Source: Hephaestia caeni (GTDB lineage: Bacteria > Pseudomonadota > Alphaproteobacteria > Sphingomonadales > Sphingomonadaceae). Taken from it: DNA of 64,000 bases. Below, piece by piece: positions 45,477 through 54,846 of the stretch (position 1 is its first letter; the number at the start of each line of letters is the position of its first letter). The DNA lies in assembly GCF_003550065.1 (NCBI RefSeq), contig NZ_QXDC01000002.1, positions 849,306-913,305 on the forward strand, read 5' to 3'. The translations under genes and the position numbers were made by a program. The notes under the pieces were generated by a model. That model saw nothing but the letters and a program-made list of their open reading frames with translations, was not told where the DNA came from and ran no database searches.

Positions 45477-47558
45477 CTAAAAGGGTGACTTCAAAGGACG
45501 CAGGCATAGCTGCAGTAGGCTGCCACCCGCGCGGACCCACGCCTTCGAGGCCTGATGAATCGTCTGAACCACGTGGCCCGAGCCAACCAGCTGACGTGGT
45601 TGCTCGCGGTGCAATATCTCGAAGCCATAGCCGAGCTCTGCAAAGAGCTTGAGGACCTCAGTGGCGAGCGTCTCAGATAGCCCGTCCTGAAGGAGATGTG
45701 CGTATTCGAGGAATATCGTCGGCCGGTCACCGCGTATGAGTTCAATCGCTCCCAAGGATGCGCGATACTCGCCATCCGTGGCATTCACCTTGATCACATC
45801 GACTTTGCGCAAGAGCGGACGCAGTCGGTCGAGCGAGATCACAGGCGCGGCATCGCGGCTGCTCGAATCGGAGAATGCCGCCGATCCCGCATCGTCAAGG
45901 ACGCTACCGCCGATCGCGGAGGATCGCCCCGCCCGCTCGTCCCCGAGAAGAGACGCGAGCTCGATTGGCAGCAACTCGACGTTGTCCAGCTGGTTCAAAG
46001 TGATGTTATGAGCGATAATCTGGCAGTTTAATGGGCATGGCTCGATCGCATAGACGCGCCCCTCGGGCCGTACATGCTTAGCTGCGGGAATGCTGAACAG
46101 GCCCCTGCCCGCCGCAAGATCAAGAACCACAGATCCGGGGCGGCATTCGTCAAGCATATAGGGCAGCGCCCATGGTTCATTGCCATGCTTCGGGACTGGC
46201 TCCGCTGGCATCAAGAGCCGGCAGCCATGCGATTCCACTTCGACATGGCCCGCCGCTATCGCACCTGAAGCTTGTTGATATTCCGGCGACCCGATCAGGT
46301 TTGCCGTGAGCGTTTGATCGTGCAAAGCGCCATGTCGGATCATGTTCGCGTAGTGGGCCAGGCCCTCAGAGTCCGCGTCACGACCAAGCAGGGAGCGGTA
46401 AAGAAGCTGCACGATCCATTCTGAGACGATAAAGGCATCAAGATCGCCTAGATCGGTGCCCTCAACGGGCTTCCTGATCTTGTGCGAGCCAGCATCCGGC
46501 GCGTATCCCTGTTCTGCGGTGCCAGTGGAAACCAATAGCCGCGTGCCAGCTCCAATTCTCTCGGCAACATAGGTATAGGAGAACCCGAAAATCGAGGCTT
46601 TCTCGTCGGGTATCACCTCCAAAAGGCGAAAACCCTTCCCCGCGAAGAGCGAGAGAATCTCGGCTTGAGGTATGCAGTGGAATTCCCTCCAGACGGTCTC
46701 ATCATCCCCCGAGAGATAGGCCACGATGTCGAAGCTGTAGCCATGCAGATAGGCAGGCAGCTGGACGACAGCGCAACCACCGATGGTCACGGATCCGAGA
46801 CAGCGCCGCAGCAGGTCAATGATGACTGGGGGCGGTGCGTACTGCAGGGAAGAGACCGCGTACAGGAGAGCCGTCGCCGGCAAGTCGCCGGGTAGGTCTG
46901 CGAGACATGTCAGCTGGGCCGCCTGCGCCTGCGCCAATTCTTCAGCGCGATGTCCGCGCGCGACATCCCGCTCAAGCATTTCGATCGCGACCAATTGCGA
47001 TGCGGTTTGCCGCCCCGCCCCAAGCATCCGAAAGGCTTCAACCCCAACAACCGTGACCGCCTCTGCCGATCCGCCTCGCCATCCTAAACGGCCCAGCATC
47101 CGTTGCAGGTCGGCCCATTCCGTTTTTCCGCGCTCAAGCGAATGCTCCAGATTCCATCGATCGCTGCGTGCGCCAAACCTAACCTCGTCCCTGGAAAGCT
47201 CCCTGTGATATTTGCCAAGCCCGTGCTGGCGCCACCGGTCAAATGTGCTGCGGTAGAGGTCATCAAGTTGCCGCGCACTTGCGTTGCATTCTGGAGAAAC
47301 GAAATCGTGTGCCGACCGAACAATTCGCAGCGATTCCGCCAACCGGCGGTTCCGAGCCTCTGGCGACCCCCAGATCGCTTCGACGAGATCCCACACATCG
47401 GGTGCATTCGCGATGTGCACGCCGGCAACGGCCACGCTCTCCAGCTCACGGCCGAGAAATAGCTGGAACCCGCGCCTAACGTCCAAGATGCCCGGACGTC
47501 GAGGGTGGTCCGCGCGGGGCTGCAATTCCGGCGGGGCCGGTTCGTCGGCCCTGCTCAT
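45477..47558 (-). CDS. Fusion protein: methyltransferase-like domain, DUF4214 and FkbM methyltransferase
   Basis: 693 aa. Residues about 30-110 are helical and DUF4214-like (FQLFLGRELESVAVAGVHIA). Residues 190-330 resemble the C-terminal half of a class I methyltransferase (ALLYAVSSLQYAPPPVIIDLL; GGCAVVQLPAYLHGYSFD; EFHCIPQAEILSLFAGKGF). Residues about 385-435 are DUF4214 (LLYRSLLGRDADSEGLAHYA). Residues 450-670 are FkbM: SVVLDLAAGRGLFSIPAAKH, AIEPCPLNCQIIAHNITLNQ and DVIKVNATDGEYRASLGAIE. Two transferase units in one chain suggest a capsule-tailoring enzyme; no substrate can be read. Confidence 0.83.
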   Translation of the reverse strand: MSRADEPAPPELQPRADHPRRPGILDVRRGFQLFLGRELESVAVAGVHIANAPDVWDLVEAIWGSPEARNRRLAESLRIVRSAHDFVSPECNASARQLDDLYRSTFDRWRQHGLGKYHRELSRDEVRFGARSDRWNLEHSLERGKTEWADLQRMLGRLGWRGGSAEAVTVVGVEAFRMLGAGRQTASQLVAIEMLERDVARGHRAEELAQAQAAQLTCLADLPGDLPATALLYAVSSLQYAPPPVIIDLLRRCLGSVTIGGCAVVQLPAYLHGYSFDIVAYLSGDDETVWREFHCIPQAEILSLFAGKGFRLLEVIPDEKASIFGFSYTYVAERIGAGTRLLVSTGTAEQGYAPDAGSHKIRKPVEGTDLGDLDAFIVSEWIVQLLYRSLLGRDADSEGLAHYANMIRHGALHDQTLTANLIGSPEYQQASGAIAAGHVEVESHGCRLLMPAEPVPKHGNEPWALPYMLDECRPGSVVLDLAAGRGLFSIPAAKHVRPEGRVYAIEPCPLNCQIIAHNITLNQLDNVELLPIELASLLGDERAGRSSAIGGSVLDDAGSAAFSDSSSRDAAPVISLDRLRPLLRKVDVIKVNATDGEYRASLGAIELIRGDRPTIFLEYAHLLQDGLSETLATEVLKLFAELGYGFEILHREQPRQLVGSGHVVQTIHQASKAWVRAGGSLLQLCLRPLKSPF

Positions 47559-48697
47559 CGGGTCAGAACTCTTGCCGTGTAGAAAGGCGAGAAGAACAGA
47601 TTGAGGATCTGGATCGCCTTCGTGGGGATGTTGGCGTCGGCGTTAGCGACATAGACGACGTCGCGGGGGCGCATCTCGAAGCGCTGGGTAAGAAAATAGG
47701 ACATAGGATCGCGCATATTGACGCGATAGGCCACCGGCACCGCACCCTCGGCAGGCGAACCGTCTAGTTCGGCCGGCTCATAACGGAACACGAACACGGC
47801 ACTTGGATTAGCCTGTTCCTCACGGGGCCCTGCGCCGCGCCCCAGTGCCTCGGCCAGCGACACGCGAGGCTTCTCGAAAGGCATCTCCGCCGGCTTGCCG
47901 GCAGCGCCGAGCAACGTGAATGTCCGTGGCCGCAACGCAACCGAAACCCGATCCTGCGGCAAAAGCTCGACATCATCGATCGATCCTGGCTCGATCACGC
48001 TGAGCGGGCCTTCCGCCGAACGTTCGCCTCGTGTGAGCCGTACCATGCTGTCGGCGGCCGGGTTCGCCGCCCCCCCAGCGATCGCGATCGCATCGAGGAC
48101 ACGCTCGCGCGCCAGCGTCAACGGCAGGCGCCCAGGCCTCCTGACCTCTCCCTGGACAACGACGGTATTGCTCACATTGTCTCGGATCGCCACCATCACC
48201 TGCGGATTCTCGGAGTTCGCGCGGTAGCGGTTGGTCAGAAACGCCCCAAGCTCGTCAGGCGTCAGACCGGCAGCCTGCAATCGCCCGACCCAGGGCAATG
48301 TGATCGCACCGTCCCGTCCGACAACCACCGGTGGCAATTGCTCGCCCGATCCCGTTACCGGCGCCGTGGGATCGGAAAGACCACTCCGACCGCCAAACAG
48401 GGCTGCGCCGACCTCAAACACCGAGACCTGAAGGATGTCGCCCGGTCCGATGCGATCTACCTCGCCGACCCCTGCAAGCACGGCAAGACGGCCGCGGCCA
48501 GTCGATGGCGATGCCTCGATCTCGCTGATCACTGACTCGTTCACCTCGACGATGGTGAAGCGGCCCAAGTCGCGCTGTGCATGAACGATCTCGCGCGCTG
48601 TCGGACCACTCGAGGAAAGTGAGGCACACCCAGCAAGCAGTGCAGGAAGCAAGACGATCGCAAGCCGGCAAGACATGCGGATAGGGGACGAATTCAC
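47555..48697 (-). CDS. kpsD: Capsule export outer-membrane lipoprotein (KpsD/Wza family)
   Basis: 380 aa. Lipobox LLAGC with Cys24. Poly_export domain at about 80-175 (VDRIGPGDILQVSVFEVG; GAITLPWVGRLQAAGLTPDE), SLBB-like repeats after (VVVQGEVRRPGRLPL; QDRVSVALRPRTFTLLGAAG) and a C-terminal hydrophobic end (LFFSPFYTARVL). Forms the outer-membrane channel partner of KpsE. GTG 48697 overlaps the GT stop. Confidence 0.93.
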   Translation of the reverse strand: MNSSPIRMSCRLAIVLLPALLAGCASLSSSGPTAREIVHAQRDLGRFTIVEVNESVISEIEASPSTGRGRLAVLAGVGEVDRIGPGDILQVSVFEVGAALFGGRSGLSDPTAPVTGSGEQLPPVVVGRDGAITLPWVGRLQAAGLTPDELGAFLTNRYRANSENPQVMVAIRDNVSNTVVVQGEVRRPGRLPLTLARERVLDAIAIAGGAANPAADSMVRLTRGERSAEGPLSVIEPGSIDDVELLPQDRVSVALRPRTFTLLGAAGKPAEMPFEKPRVSLAEALGRGAGPREEQANPSAVFVFRYEPAELDGSPAEGAVPVAYRVNMRDPMSYFLTQRFEMRPRDVVYVANADANIPTKAIQILNLFFSPFYTARVLTR

Positions 48698-50046
48698 GCG
48701 GTAACTCCGGACAAGGCAGGGGATGGAAGCTCGAGCAGGCGCGCGTGGAAGGCATCAAGAGCCGACCGATACGGGCCAAGCGCAAAAGCCTCGGCCCGTT
48801 CCTTTCCAAGCGCGACAAGCTTGGCGCGCAGGTCGGCGTCGCCATCGAGACGGACCATGGCGCGGCCGATCGCGCTTGCATCATAGGGATCAACCAGCAA
48901 GGCAGCTCCGCCGGTGATCTCCGGCAAGGCGCCCGCATCGCCAGCGATCACCGGCACGCCGGCGCGCATCGCCTCGACTGGCGGAAGCCCGAACCCCTCG
49001 TGGAGAGACGGGAACACGAGCGCACGTGCCCCGCGCAGCAGGAGAGCCAGATGCTCGGTCGGCAGATAGTCAATCCGTCGAACCTTCTCGGCCCGCGTCA
49101 ATTGCTTGCCGTGCGCACCGGACAGAAGCCGAAGTTCCCTCTCCGAATGCCAGGCCGCTGGACCGGCGATCACCAGTGGCCTGTCGATCGGGGTTCCAAG
49201 ATAGGCCTCAATCAGGCGGCCCACGTTCTTCTTGGGCTCAGTCGCGCCGTAAAACAGGAAGTAGCCTTGGGGCTCAAGATCGAACAGCGAGCGCAGCTGG
49301 CGCGCCTCGATCTCGGCTTCGGCCGCTGGTGCGAAACCCGGCACCGCCTGGTGGATCGCGGTAACAGCTTCGGGCGCCAAGCCAAGATAAGCCATGAGGT
49401 CGTTGCGCGAAGCCTGCGACACGGTGAGAATCTGGTCGGCCGAGGCAATGCACGCGCGTAGCAGCCGCTCGTGATAGGCCTTGTCCTCAAGACTGAGATA
49501 AGGAAGCCGCAGCGGCACGAGATCGTGGATCGTATAGATGTTGCGAGCACCAACGAGGCGCACCGGCACGGGATATGTCCAGTGCATGATTGCAGGCGGT
49601 TCGACCATGCGGACGGGTAGCAGCCGGCCATATCGTTTCAGATAGCGGCGACCGATCCAGAACAGGCGGTGGAAGGTGAACAGCCGGTCGAACGACGGGA
49701 CGCGCGCGGCGACGCCCTGGCGAACGACCCGGCCCGAGATAGGAACCTCGACCAAATCGCGCGCCGCCGGGCTGAGCAGCGAGCGACGCACCTGGCCCCA
49801 AGCCGTCACCCGCTCGGGCGGCTCCTCGCCCGACCGGCCTTCGGCCAAGGCGGCGAAGAACAATGTCTCGCGCTGTTCCCGCGCACTTCGCGGATTGACG
49901 TCGAGCCCGTAGATGAGATCGATCCGCCGGCCGAGGCCCTGCAGCGCCTCTGCGAGGGTTCGCGCATAGGTCGCCACTCCCGTGCCGTGCGGGAGTGCAA
50001 GGTTAAAGCCATCTACTCCGATCCGCAGATCCGAAGGGACGCTCAC
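48694..50046 (-). CDS. GT4 glycosyltransferase (tandem copy 2)
   Basis: 450 aa from GTG 50046, which overlaps the stop of the gene upstream (GTGA). GT-B fold: LPHGTGVATYARTLAEALQ, MHWTYPVPVRLVGARNIYTI, YTIHDLVPLRLPYL, YFLFYGATEPKKNVGRLIEA, LVIAGPAAWHSERELRLL and SLHEGFGLPPVEAMRAGVPV. The segment MHWTYPVP-x-x-x-VGARN is shared with the neighbour at 50043, so the two are duplicates. Probable capsule-repeat glycosyltransferase. Confidence 0.92.
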   Translation of the reverse strand: MSVPSDLRIGVDGFNLALPHGTGVATYARTLAEALQGLGRRIDLIYGLDVNPRSAREQRETLFFAALAEGRSGEEPPERVTAWGQVRRSLLSPAARDLVEVPISGRVVRQGVAARVPSFDRLFTFHRLFWIGRRYLKRYGRLLPVRMVEPPAIMHWTYPVPVRLVGARNIYTIHDLVPLRLPYLSLEDKAYHERLLRACIASADQILTVSQASRNDLMAYLGLAPEAVTAIHQAVPGFAPAAEAEIEARQLRSLFDLEPQGYFLFYGATEPKKNVGRLIEAYLGTPIDRPLVIAGPAAWHSERELRLLSGAHGKQLTRAEKVRRIDYLPTEHLALLLRGARALVFPSLHEGFGLPPVEAMRAGVPVIAGDAGALPEITGGAALLVDPYDASAIGRAMVRLDGDADLRAKLVALGKERAEAFALGPYRSALDAFHARLLELPSPALSGVTA

Positions 50047-51287
50047 CCGACCTTCTCCATGCCATCGGAGAGCGCAAGCGCCCGCGCATAGAGCGCGCGA
50101 AGCCGCCGCGAATAGCGCTCGGGCGTGAAATAGCGCGCGCGCGCGAATCCCTCCCTCCGCAGGCGGGCACACAAACTGTCGTCGCGCTCGAGCCTGCCGA
50201 TCGCGTCGGCGATTGCATCGCTCCGCGCAGGGTCAACCAGCAGGGCCGCGCCGGCGGCGACTTCCGCAGTCGCCCCTCGGTCGCTTGTCAGCACAGGACA
50301 GCCCAGGGTCATTGCCTCGACAATCGGCAAGCCAAACCCTTCGGCAAGCGTGGGAAATAGCAAAGCTCGGGCCCGGCGCATCAACCCAAGCAATTCGCGG
50401 CGGGGCAAGTAGGCGAGCCGTCGCACACCCGGAAAAGCCGCGAGCTGCTCCTCGAGACTTTCCTCGCCCGGCACTCGCGGGCCAACGATCACGAGCGGCA
50501 GCGCACAGCCGCTGAGCGCATGGGCTGCGGCGATCGCCGCCAAATTCTTGCGCTGCTCGACCCGACCGCAAAATAGAAAATAGCGCCCCGTCCTGATCCC
50601 GGTCGGCAACGAAGGATCGGCCTGCAAGGGCGCATCCACCGCCTGCCACGTGCTGACCACTCGCTCGGGATCGACACCAAGGCGCTCGACGATCTCGGAC
50701 CGCATAGCCTCGGTGACCGTCACCAGCAGATCCGCCCGTCGCAGAATCGCAGAGAGAATGCGAGCGTGCCGCTGCTCCGGGATGGCCGTCAGCTCCGGGT
50801 GCGTCAGCGGTATGAGGTCGTGGATCGTGTAAAGATTTCGAGCGCCGACGACATGGAGCGGAACGGGGTAAGTCCAGTGCATCACCACCGGCGGTTCCTC
50901 GAAGGCTACTGGCAGCGTGCGCCCGTGCATATTGAAGAAGACCTGCGCCTCACGAAACAGATCCGGCACCATCAGCGCGTCGGGCGCGTTGGCCGCTGCC
51001 GCCAACCGCGGAGCGCGTCGCGTCGCAGCAAGCCAACGCAAAGCGCGCGCGCGCGGTCGATGGCCATCGCCATCGCCCAGGATCAACGCCTCGGCACCGG
51101 CCTCACTCAGACAATTGCAGAGCGTGCGCGCGTATGTGCTGACGCCCGTGCCCTCTCCGTCGTTGAGCATCCGGCCCTCGATACACACGCGCACGGGCGC
51201 GCCGCCGTTTAACGTCTCAACGCGATGAACATACGCTGGATCGTATAGGCGCGCGAGGCGCTCTATATTGCTGAGCGCTTCTGTCAA
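50043..51287 (-). CDS. GT4 glycosyltransferase (tandem copy 1)
   Basis: 414 aa. GT-B fold with GEGTGVSTYARTLCNCL, MHWTYPVPLHVVGARNLYTI, HDLIPLTHPEL, YFLFCGRVEQRKNLAAIA and TLAEGFGLPIVEAMTLGCPV. Start codon TTG at 51287 (TTG ACA GAA GCG) has a weak AGG upstream. First gene of the minus-strand operon, 24 bases downstream of a sigma-70-like promoter. Sugar specificity unknown. Confidence 0.91.
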   Translation of the reverse strand: MTEALSNIERLARLYDPAYVHRVETLNGGAPVRVCIEGRMLNDGEGTGVSTYARTLCNCLSEAGAEALILGDGDGHRPRARALRWLAATRRAPRLAAAANAPDALMVPDLFREAQVFFNMHGRTLPVAFEEPPVVMHWTYPVPLHVVGARNLYTIHDLIPLTHPELTAIPEQRHARILSAILRRADLLVTVTEAMRSEIVERLGVDPERVVSTWQAVDAPLQADPSLPTGIRTGRYFLFCGRVEQRKNLAAIAAAHALSGCALPLVIVGPRVPGEESLEEQLAAFPGVRRLAYLPRRELLGLMRRARALLFPTLAEGFGLPIVEAMTLGCPVLTSDRGATAEVAAGAALLVDPARSDAIADAIGRLERDDSLCARLRREGFARARYFTPERYSRRLRALYARALALSDGMEKVG

Positions 51288-51310
51288 TTTACCTGTCCGG
51301 TGAATTTATA

Positions 51311-51339
51311 CTTATATTTTATTCCACATTGGAAAACAA
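51311..51339 (-). promoter_or_regulatory. Predicted sigma-70-like promoter of the minus capsule operon
   Basis: On the minus strand TTGTTT (51334-51339) and TATAAG (51311-51316) are separated by 17 bases in an unusually AT-rich gap between the divergent GT and kpsT genes. It would drive the six-gene operon to 43339. Sequence match only. Confidence 0.6.
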
Positions 51340-51403
51340 TTAGTTGTAAGCCTGACTCAAATCTGCCAAGAGATCCCCCTCTCCTTCGCAATGGACGGGT
51401 GCC

Positions 51404-52066
51404 ATGATCCGCTTCTCGAATGTCGGCATGACCTATCACGCGCGCAACCTGCACAAGGTCGTGCTGCGCGATACCAGTTTCACCATTCGCCGAGGCGATT
51501 CTCTCGGCATCTGTGGGGCGAACGGAGCAGGAAAGTCGACGCTGCTGAGGCTGATTGCCGGCGTGGAGCATCCCACGGCCGGCGCAATCCGGCGCGGCAT
51601 GAGCGTTTCCTGGCCGATCGGCTATACCAGCGCTTTTCAGACGAGCCTCACTGGCGCCGACAACACCCGCTTCATCGCGCGCATTTATCGACGGCCCGTC
51701 GCTCCGCTTCTCGCCTCTGTCGAGGACTTCGCGCAGCTCGGCACCTATTTCCACCAGCCCGTGCGGACATATTCCTCGGGCATGTACGCGCGCCTCGCAT
51801 TCGCGATCAGCCTCGCCATCCGCTTCGACTGTTATCTGATCGACGAAGTCATCGCAGCCGGCGACGAGCGCTTTCGCGAGCGGTCGCACGAGGCGCTCGC
51901 CGGCCGCCGGCGCGAAGGCACGCTGGTGATGGTATCCCATGCGTCCGAAACCTTGCGAGCCTATTGCCAGCGCGGTGCCGTACTCGCGAACAACACACTG
52001 CGTTTCTTCGAGACGATCGACGAAGCACTCGATGTCCATGCGTGGAATCAGCGCCGCGCGGCCTGA
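51404..52066 (+). CDS. kpsT: Capsule ABC transporter ATPase
   Basis: 220 aa, E. coli KpsT is 219. Walker A GANGAGKST (38-46), signature YSSGMYARL (123-131), Walker B YLIDEVIAAGD (144-154) and switch His179. N-terminus MIRFSNVGMTYHARN typical of KpsT/CtrD. Pairs with KpsM encoded 14 kb away. Divergent from the GT operon. Confidence 0.95.
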   Translation: MIRFSNVGMTYHARNLHKVVLRDTSFTIRRGDSLGICGANGAGKSTLLRLIAGVEHPTAGAIRRGMSVSWPIGYTSAFQTSLTGADNTRFIARIYRRPVAPLLASVEDFAQLGTYFHQPVRTYSSGMYARLAFAISLAIRFDCYLIDEVIAAGDERFRERSHEALAGRRREGTLVMVSHASETLRAYCQRGAVLANNTLRFFETIDEALDVHAWNQRRAA

Positions 52067-52877
52067 TCGCGCCCACTCCTGTCCATCACCTTCTTTTTGC
52101 AGTGCAATCCTCCGCACCACGCCCCCCTGCTCGCGCGCTCAACTCCGACAGGGGGCACCACCCGCCTGCCCATGCGGGACCAAAGAGCATCGGCGCGCCG
52201 ACGATCCAACTGCGTGAAACCACAGGAAGGCCAATCAGGAAGGAGCTGGGCCACCGCGCGTTTCTTGAAACGTCCGCGATCATGCCAGGGCAAAGGGTGA
52301 ACACGGGTCCTGCTATCCCGCGTCCTAGAGCTCCTTCCGATCAGGCTCGGCCTGATTCGGCCTAGCCCCGGAACGGAACTGACGAGCCTCAATGCAGAAA
52401 ACTGCGTCCAGCACGAGTCATGGACATGACATAACCTCGCAATACACCGCACCGACCAAGGGTTTTCCCTAGTTAAACTCGGCATTCCACAGCCATCGGA
52501 GGTACAGGACGTAAGCGACGACCACGTATTAATGGGGTGCCACAACGGTTAGGTCGATGATCCCGAAACGGGACTCTGGACGTGTCGGATGGGCTGTCTT
52601 CTTGCATTCGCCCAGGGTTTTGCCTACCGGTGCTGCCGCTCGTGGAGACACGAGTGGGGGCGTGGAAACCTCCTGATGACTCAGAGCCGGCCAGCTTTGG
52701 CTACCGGGCAGCGGACGCGTATGTCCAAGGCCCCGGCCTAAAGGCGTTCGCGCCTGAACTGAGTCTCAGGTTTCCAATGCCCGGTTTCGGGCTGTTGCGC
52801 TTCCAATTTCGGAACGCGCTTCCGGCTGCCCGAATGTCTCGACGGATATGAATTCGCACGCTTGAACAGGACCAATC
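52067..52877. other. 811-base stretch without a recognisable gene
   Basis: No convincing CDS, RNA or repeat was found between kpsT and the 183-aa gene. A stem of ATCAGGC/GCCTGAT at 52340-52356 has no T-run after it. A short TCCCG-AAA-CGGGA hairpin lies near 52561. The open frames here have no family resemblance and irregular composition. Possibly decayed DNA at the edge of the capsule locus. Confidence 0.4.
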
Positions 52878-53429
52878 ATGGGTATGTCGCCTGACAATGG
52901 CAAATCGAACGAAGAGAATGAGGAAAGCGACGAGTTTCTTAGCGGCGTCGCTGCCGAATCCGTGAACGATGCGATCCTGATCCTGGGAGAACTGCGCTCG
53001 GGGGCTTCTGCAGCCATGCCCCATCTCAAACTCGCTCTCGAGCTGTTGGTGAGCCATAGCCACATCCAGCCTGCCGATGGCGAAACATCCCCGGCATCAG
53101 ACCAGCAAGGTGCGGCAGCAAAATTGACGCTCTCGCCAATGGCTATCGATCTGATCGTCGAAAAGCGCTTGCAGGAAATGGAGTCAGGCGGTGGCGGCCT
53201 CGGCCGTAAGCGCCGCCGCGCTGCGCCCAAGGAACAATGTGACGCGGTGGCTAAGGCCAAGCAGCAAGCGCTCATGTATATGATCGAAGCGTTGGGCATC
53301 CTTGATAGCATCAACGATGAAGATGCCATACCGCACCTGCAACTCGCTATCGACCGGATCAGCGGGAACCCCTCTTCCGCGCTCTCCCGCGACTTTTTGA
53401 GCGAACTTGCAAAGCAGCAGCGCCACTGA
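52878..53429 (+). CDS. Unrecognised 183-aa protein, paralogue of the 1.6-kb gene
   Basis: Not recognised. Soluble, helical, acidic N-terminus (DNGKSNEENEESDEF). Shares with 1594-2127: GVAAESVNDAI at residue 23, LIVEKRLQ near 92, then a basic patch (GLGRKRRRAAPK) present only here, YMIEALGIL near 135, HLQLAIDRI near 153 and a QQRH C-terminus. ATG 52878 (or 52884) follows AGGACC. No operon partner; the next gene is an AraC regulator on the other strand. Confidence 0.72.
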   Translation: MGMSPDNGKSNEENEESDEFLSGVAAESVNDAILILGELRSGASAAMPHLKLALELLVSHSHIQPADGETSPASDQQGAAAKLTLSPMAIDLIVEKRLQEMESGGGGLGRKRRRAAPKEQCDAVAKAKQQALMYMIEALGILDSINDEDAIPHLQLAIDRISGNPSSALSRDFLSELAKQQRH

Positions 53430-53550
53430 GCGACAGGTGAACCGGCGCGCAGAAGAAAGACCGGGAGGTTATACGGAACGCTTGTAAAGCGCCGGCGTCC
53501 GCATCCGGCAGCATTGTAGGGCGATGCGGGCAATCTATGGAACTGCACAG

Positions 53551-54042
53551 TCAGCGGACCGGATTCAGCCTGATAATTTCGTCCCCGCGTAGCGACCCGG
53601 TCTTCAGCGTGCGGCGCCATTTCCCCGGCGTGATCCCGAGCAGACGCCGGAATGCCTTCGTATAGTGGCTCTGGTCGGAGAACCCACACTCGGCAGCAAT
53701 CTGGGCCAGCGTCAGAGCATCATCATGCAACAGCGACGCCGATCGCGCGATCCTCTGTCGTAAATGCCAGCCATAGGGCGGAATGCCGACCGTATTCTTG
53801 AAGGCTTTGGTGAAATGCATGGTCGACATACCAAGCCCCTGTGCGATCTCTATCACCTGGAGGGCTCCCGTCAGTTGCTCGAACATCAATTCTTGCGCTT
53901 TCTTGAGCTGCCACTGCGCGAGCTTCGCTCCTTTCCGGCTTCGGCGGCGTCCTACCGCGGAATTCGCGTCGCTGCCCGGGACGTCTCCAAATCTGTCTTC
54001 GATGAAAGCTTGATCGCCTGCCGGCAAAGCATCATGCGCCAT
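53551..54042 (-). CDS. Short AraC-family regulator
   Basis: 163 aa from ATG 54042, chosen because AGGGGAG lies at good distance (the ATG at 54048 is too close). Residues about 60-155 form the two AraC HTH units: LQVIEIAQGLGMSTMHFTKA and LTLAQIAAECGFSDQSHYTK, then FRRLLGITPGKWRR. No sugar-binding or sensor domain, only a ~50-residue leader. Resembles the second short AraC at 55506. Confidence 0.88.
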   Translation of the reverse strand: MAHDALPAGDQAFIEDRFGDVPGSDANSAVGRRRSRKGAKLAQWQLKKAQELMFEQLTGALQVIEIAQGLGMSTMHFTKAFKNTVGIPPYGWHLRQRIARSASLLHDDALTLAQIAAECGFSDQSHYTKAFRRLLGITPGKWRRTLKTGSLRGDEIIRLNPVR

Positions 54043-54408
54043 CAGCATCTCCCCTGAAAAGGATGCACAGGAATGCGCCACGTCGATCCGTACCAAGGCA
54101 TTACCCCTTGATACCAATCGTTAACTCTCCAGCGAGCAGCGTGACGTCCGCGCGCCAGCTCATAATCATTAGACACTTGAGCGACCGCAAACTGGCAAAC
54201 CGAAAACTGATCTTGACGAGGCCGGACGTCAGCTCCGGACAAAACCCGTCAAACCGTTCAATAGATTAAGAAATTCGGCACGGGGCCTATCATCTCACGC
54301 GGCCGGTTTGAGACCATGCATACTGCGACGCTCCCCCTTTCCGACGCGTAGATATGGCACCGAGTAGCTCAAAACTTTCCGTAGGAGGTCGTCCCCTGGC
54401 GCGGGCAC
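54043..54408. other. Gene-free 366 bases between AraC and RES genes
   Basis: No gene recognised. Presumably carries the AraC promoter and the 3' end of the toxin transcript. No clear terminator or repeat was seen. Confidence 0.4.
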
Positions 54409-54846
54409 CTAACCCATAAGACGCGGATCGAGCCGAAATGGCTCGTCGCATAGGATCTTGACGTGGCCCATCTCTGCATGCCGAACATTCAGCAGCGTGT
54501 TCCATTCCTGCGGGACGACCACGCTCCTGACGAGCAGGGCCAGCGCGTCGCCGGCCTTAAGAAACCCGTCGCCGGCAGACAGACAAGCATTGCTATCGGC
54601 GGGACTTGGATCGAGCTTGTGGATCGTGACGGTCTCCGGGATTTCGATCGTCAGCAGTCGCAGATCGTCCGGCAGCAGCTCGCCTGGCAGATCAAGGTGG
54701 ACGAGAACTTCAAGCACCGCCAGGCTTGGGGTCGCAGCCGTATAGACCATCGGCCGCCCCGGCGAGTTCCAGCGACCACCCCATAGGCGGGCGCCTTCCC
54801 CGTCCAATGCGACATGGGCCTTCTTGCACAACCGATAAACAATCAT
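54409..54846 (-). CDS. RES-domain toxin
   Basis: 145 aa. RES domain over most of its length: VYRLCKKAH, GARLWGGRWNSPGRPMVYTA (about 19-37), then SLAVLEVLVHL with Ser41/Glu46, and QEWNTLLNVRHAEMG with FRLDPRLM at the end. RES toxins degrade or modify NAD+. Start overlaps the antitoxin stop (ATGA). Typical partner order: antitoxin first, toxin second. Confidence 0.93.
   Translation of the reverse strand: MIVYRLCKKAHVALDGEGARLWGGRWNSPGRPMVYTAATPSLAVLEVLVHLDLPGELLPDDLRLLTIEIPETVTIHKLDPSPADSNACLSAGDGFLKAGDALALLVRSVVVPQEWNTLLNVRHAEMGHVKILCDEPFRLDPRLMG

Noticed and set aside
52337..52360. Possible terminator hairpin after kpsT
   Set aside because: The stem is reasonable but is not followed by a T-run and lies about 270 bases after the gene.
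52048..52545. 165-aa minus-strand frame after kpsT
   Set aside because: Overlaps kpsT antisense, rich in Cys/Trp/Arg, no recognisable domain.
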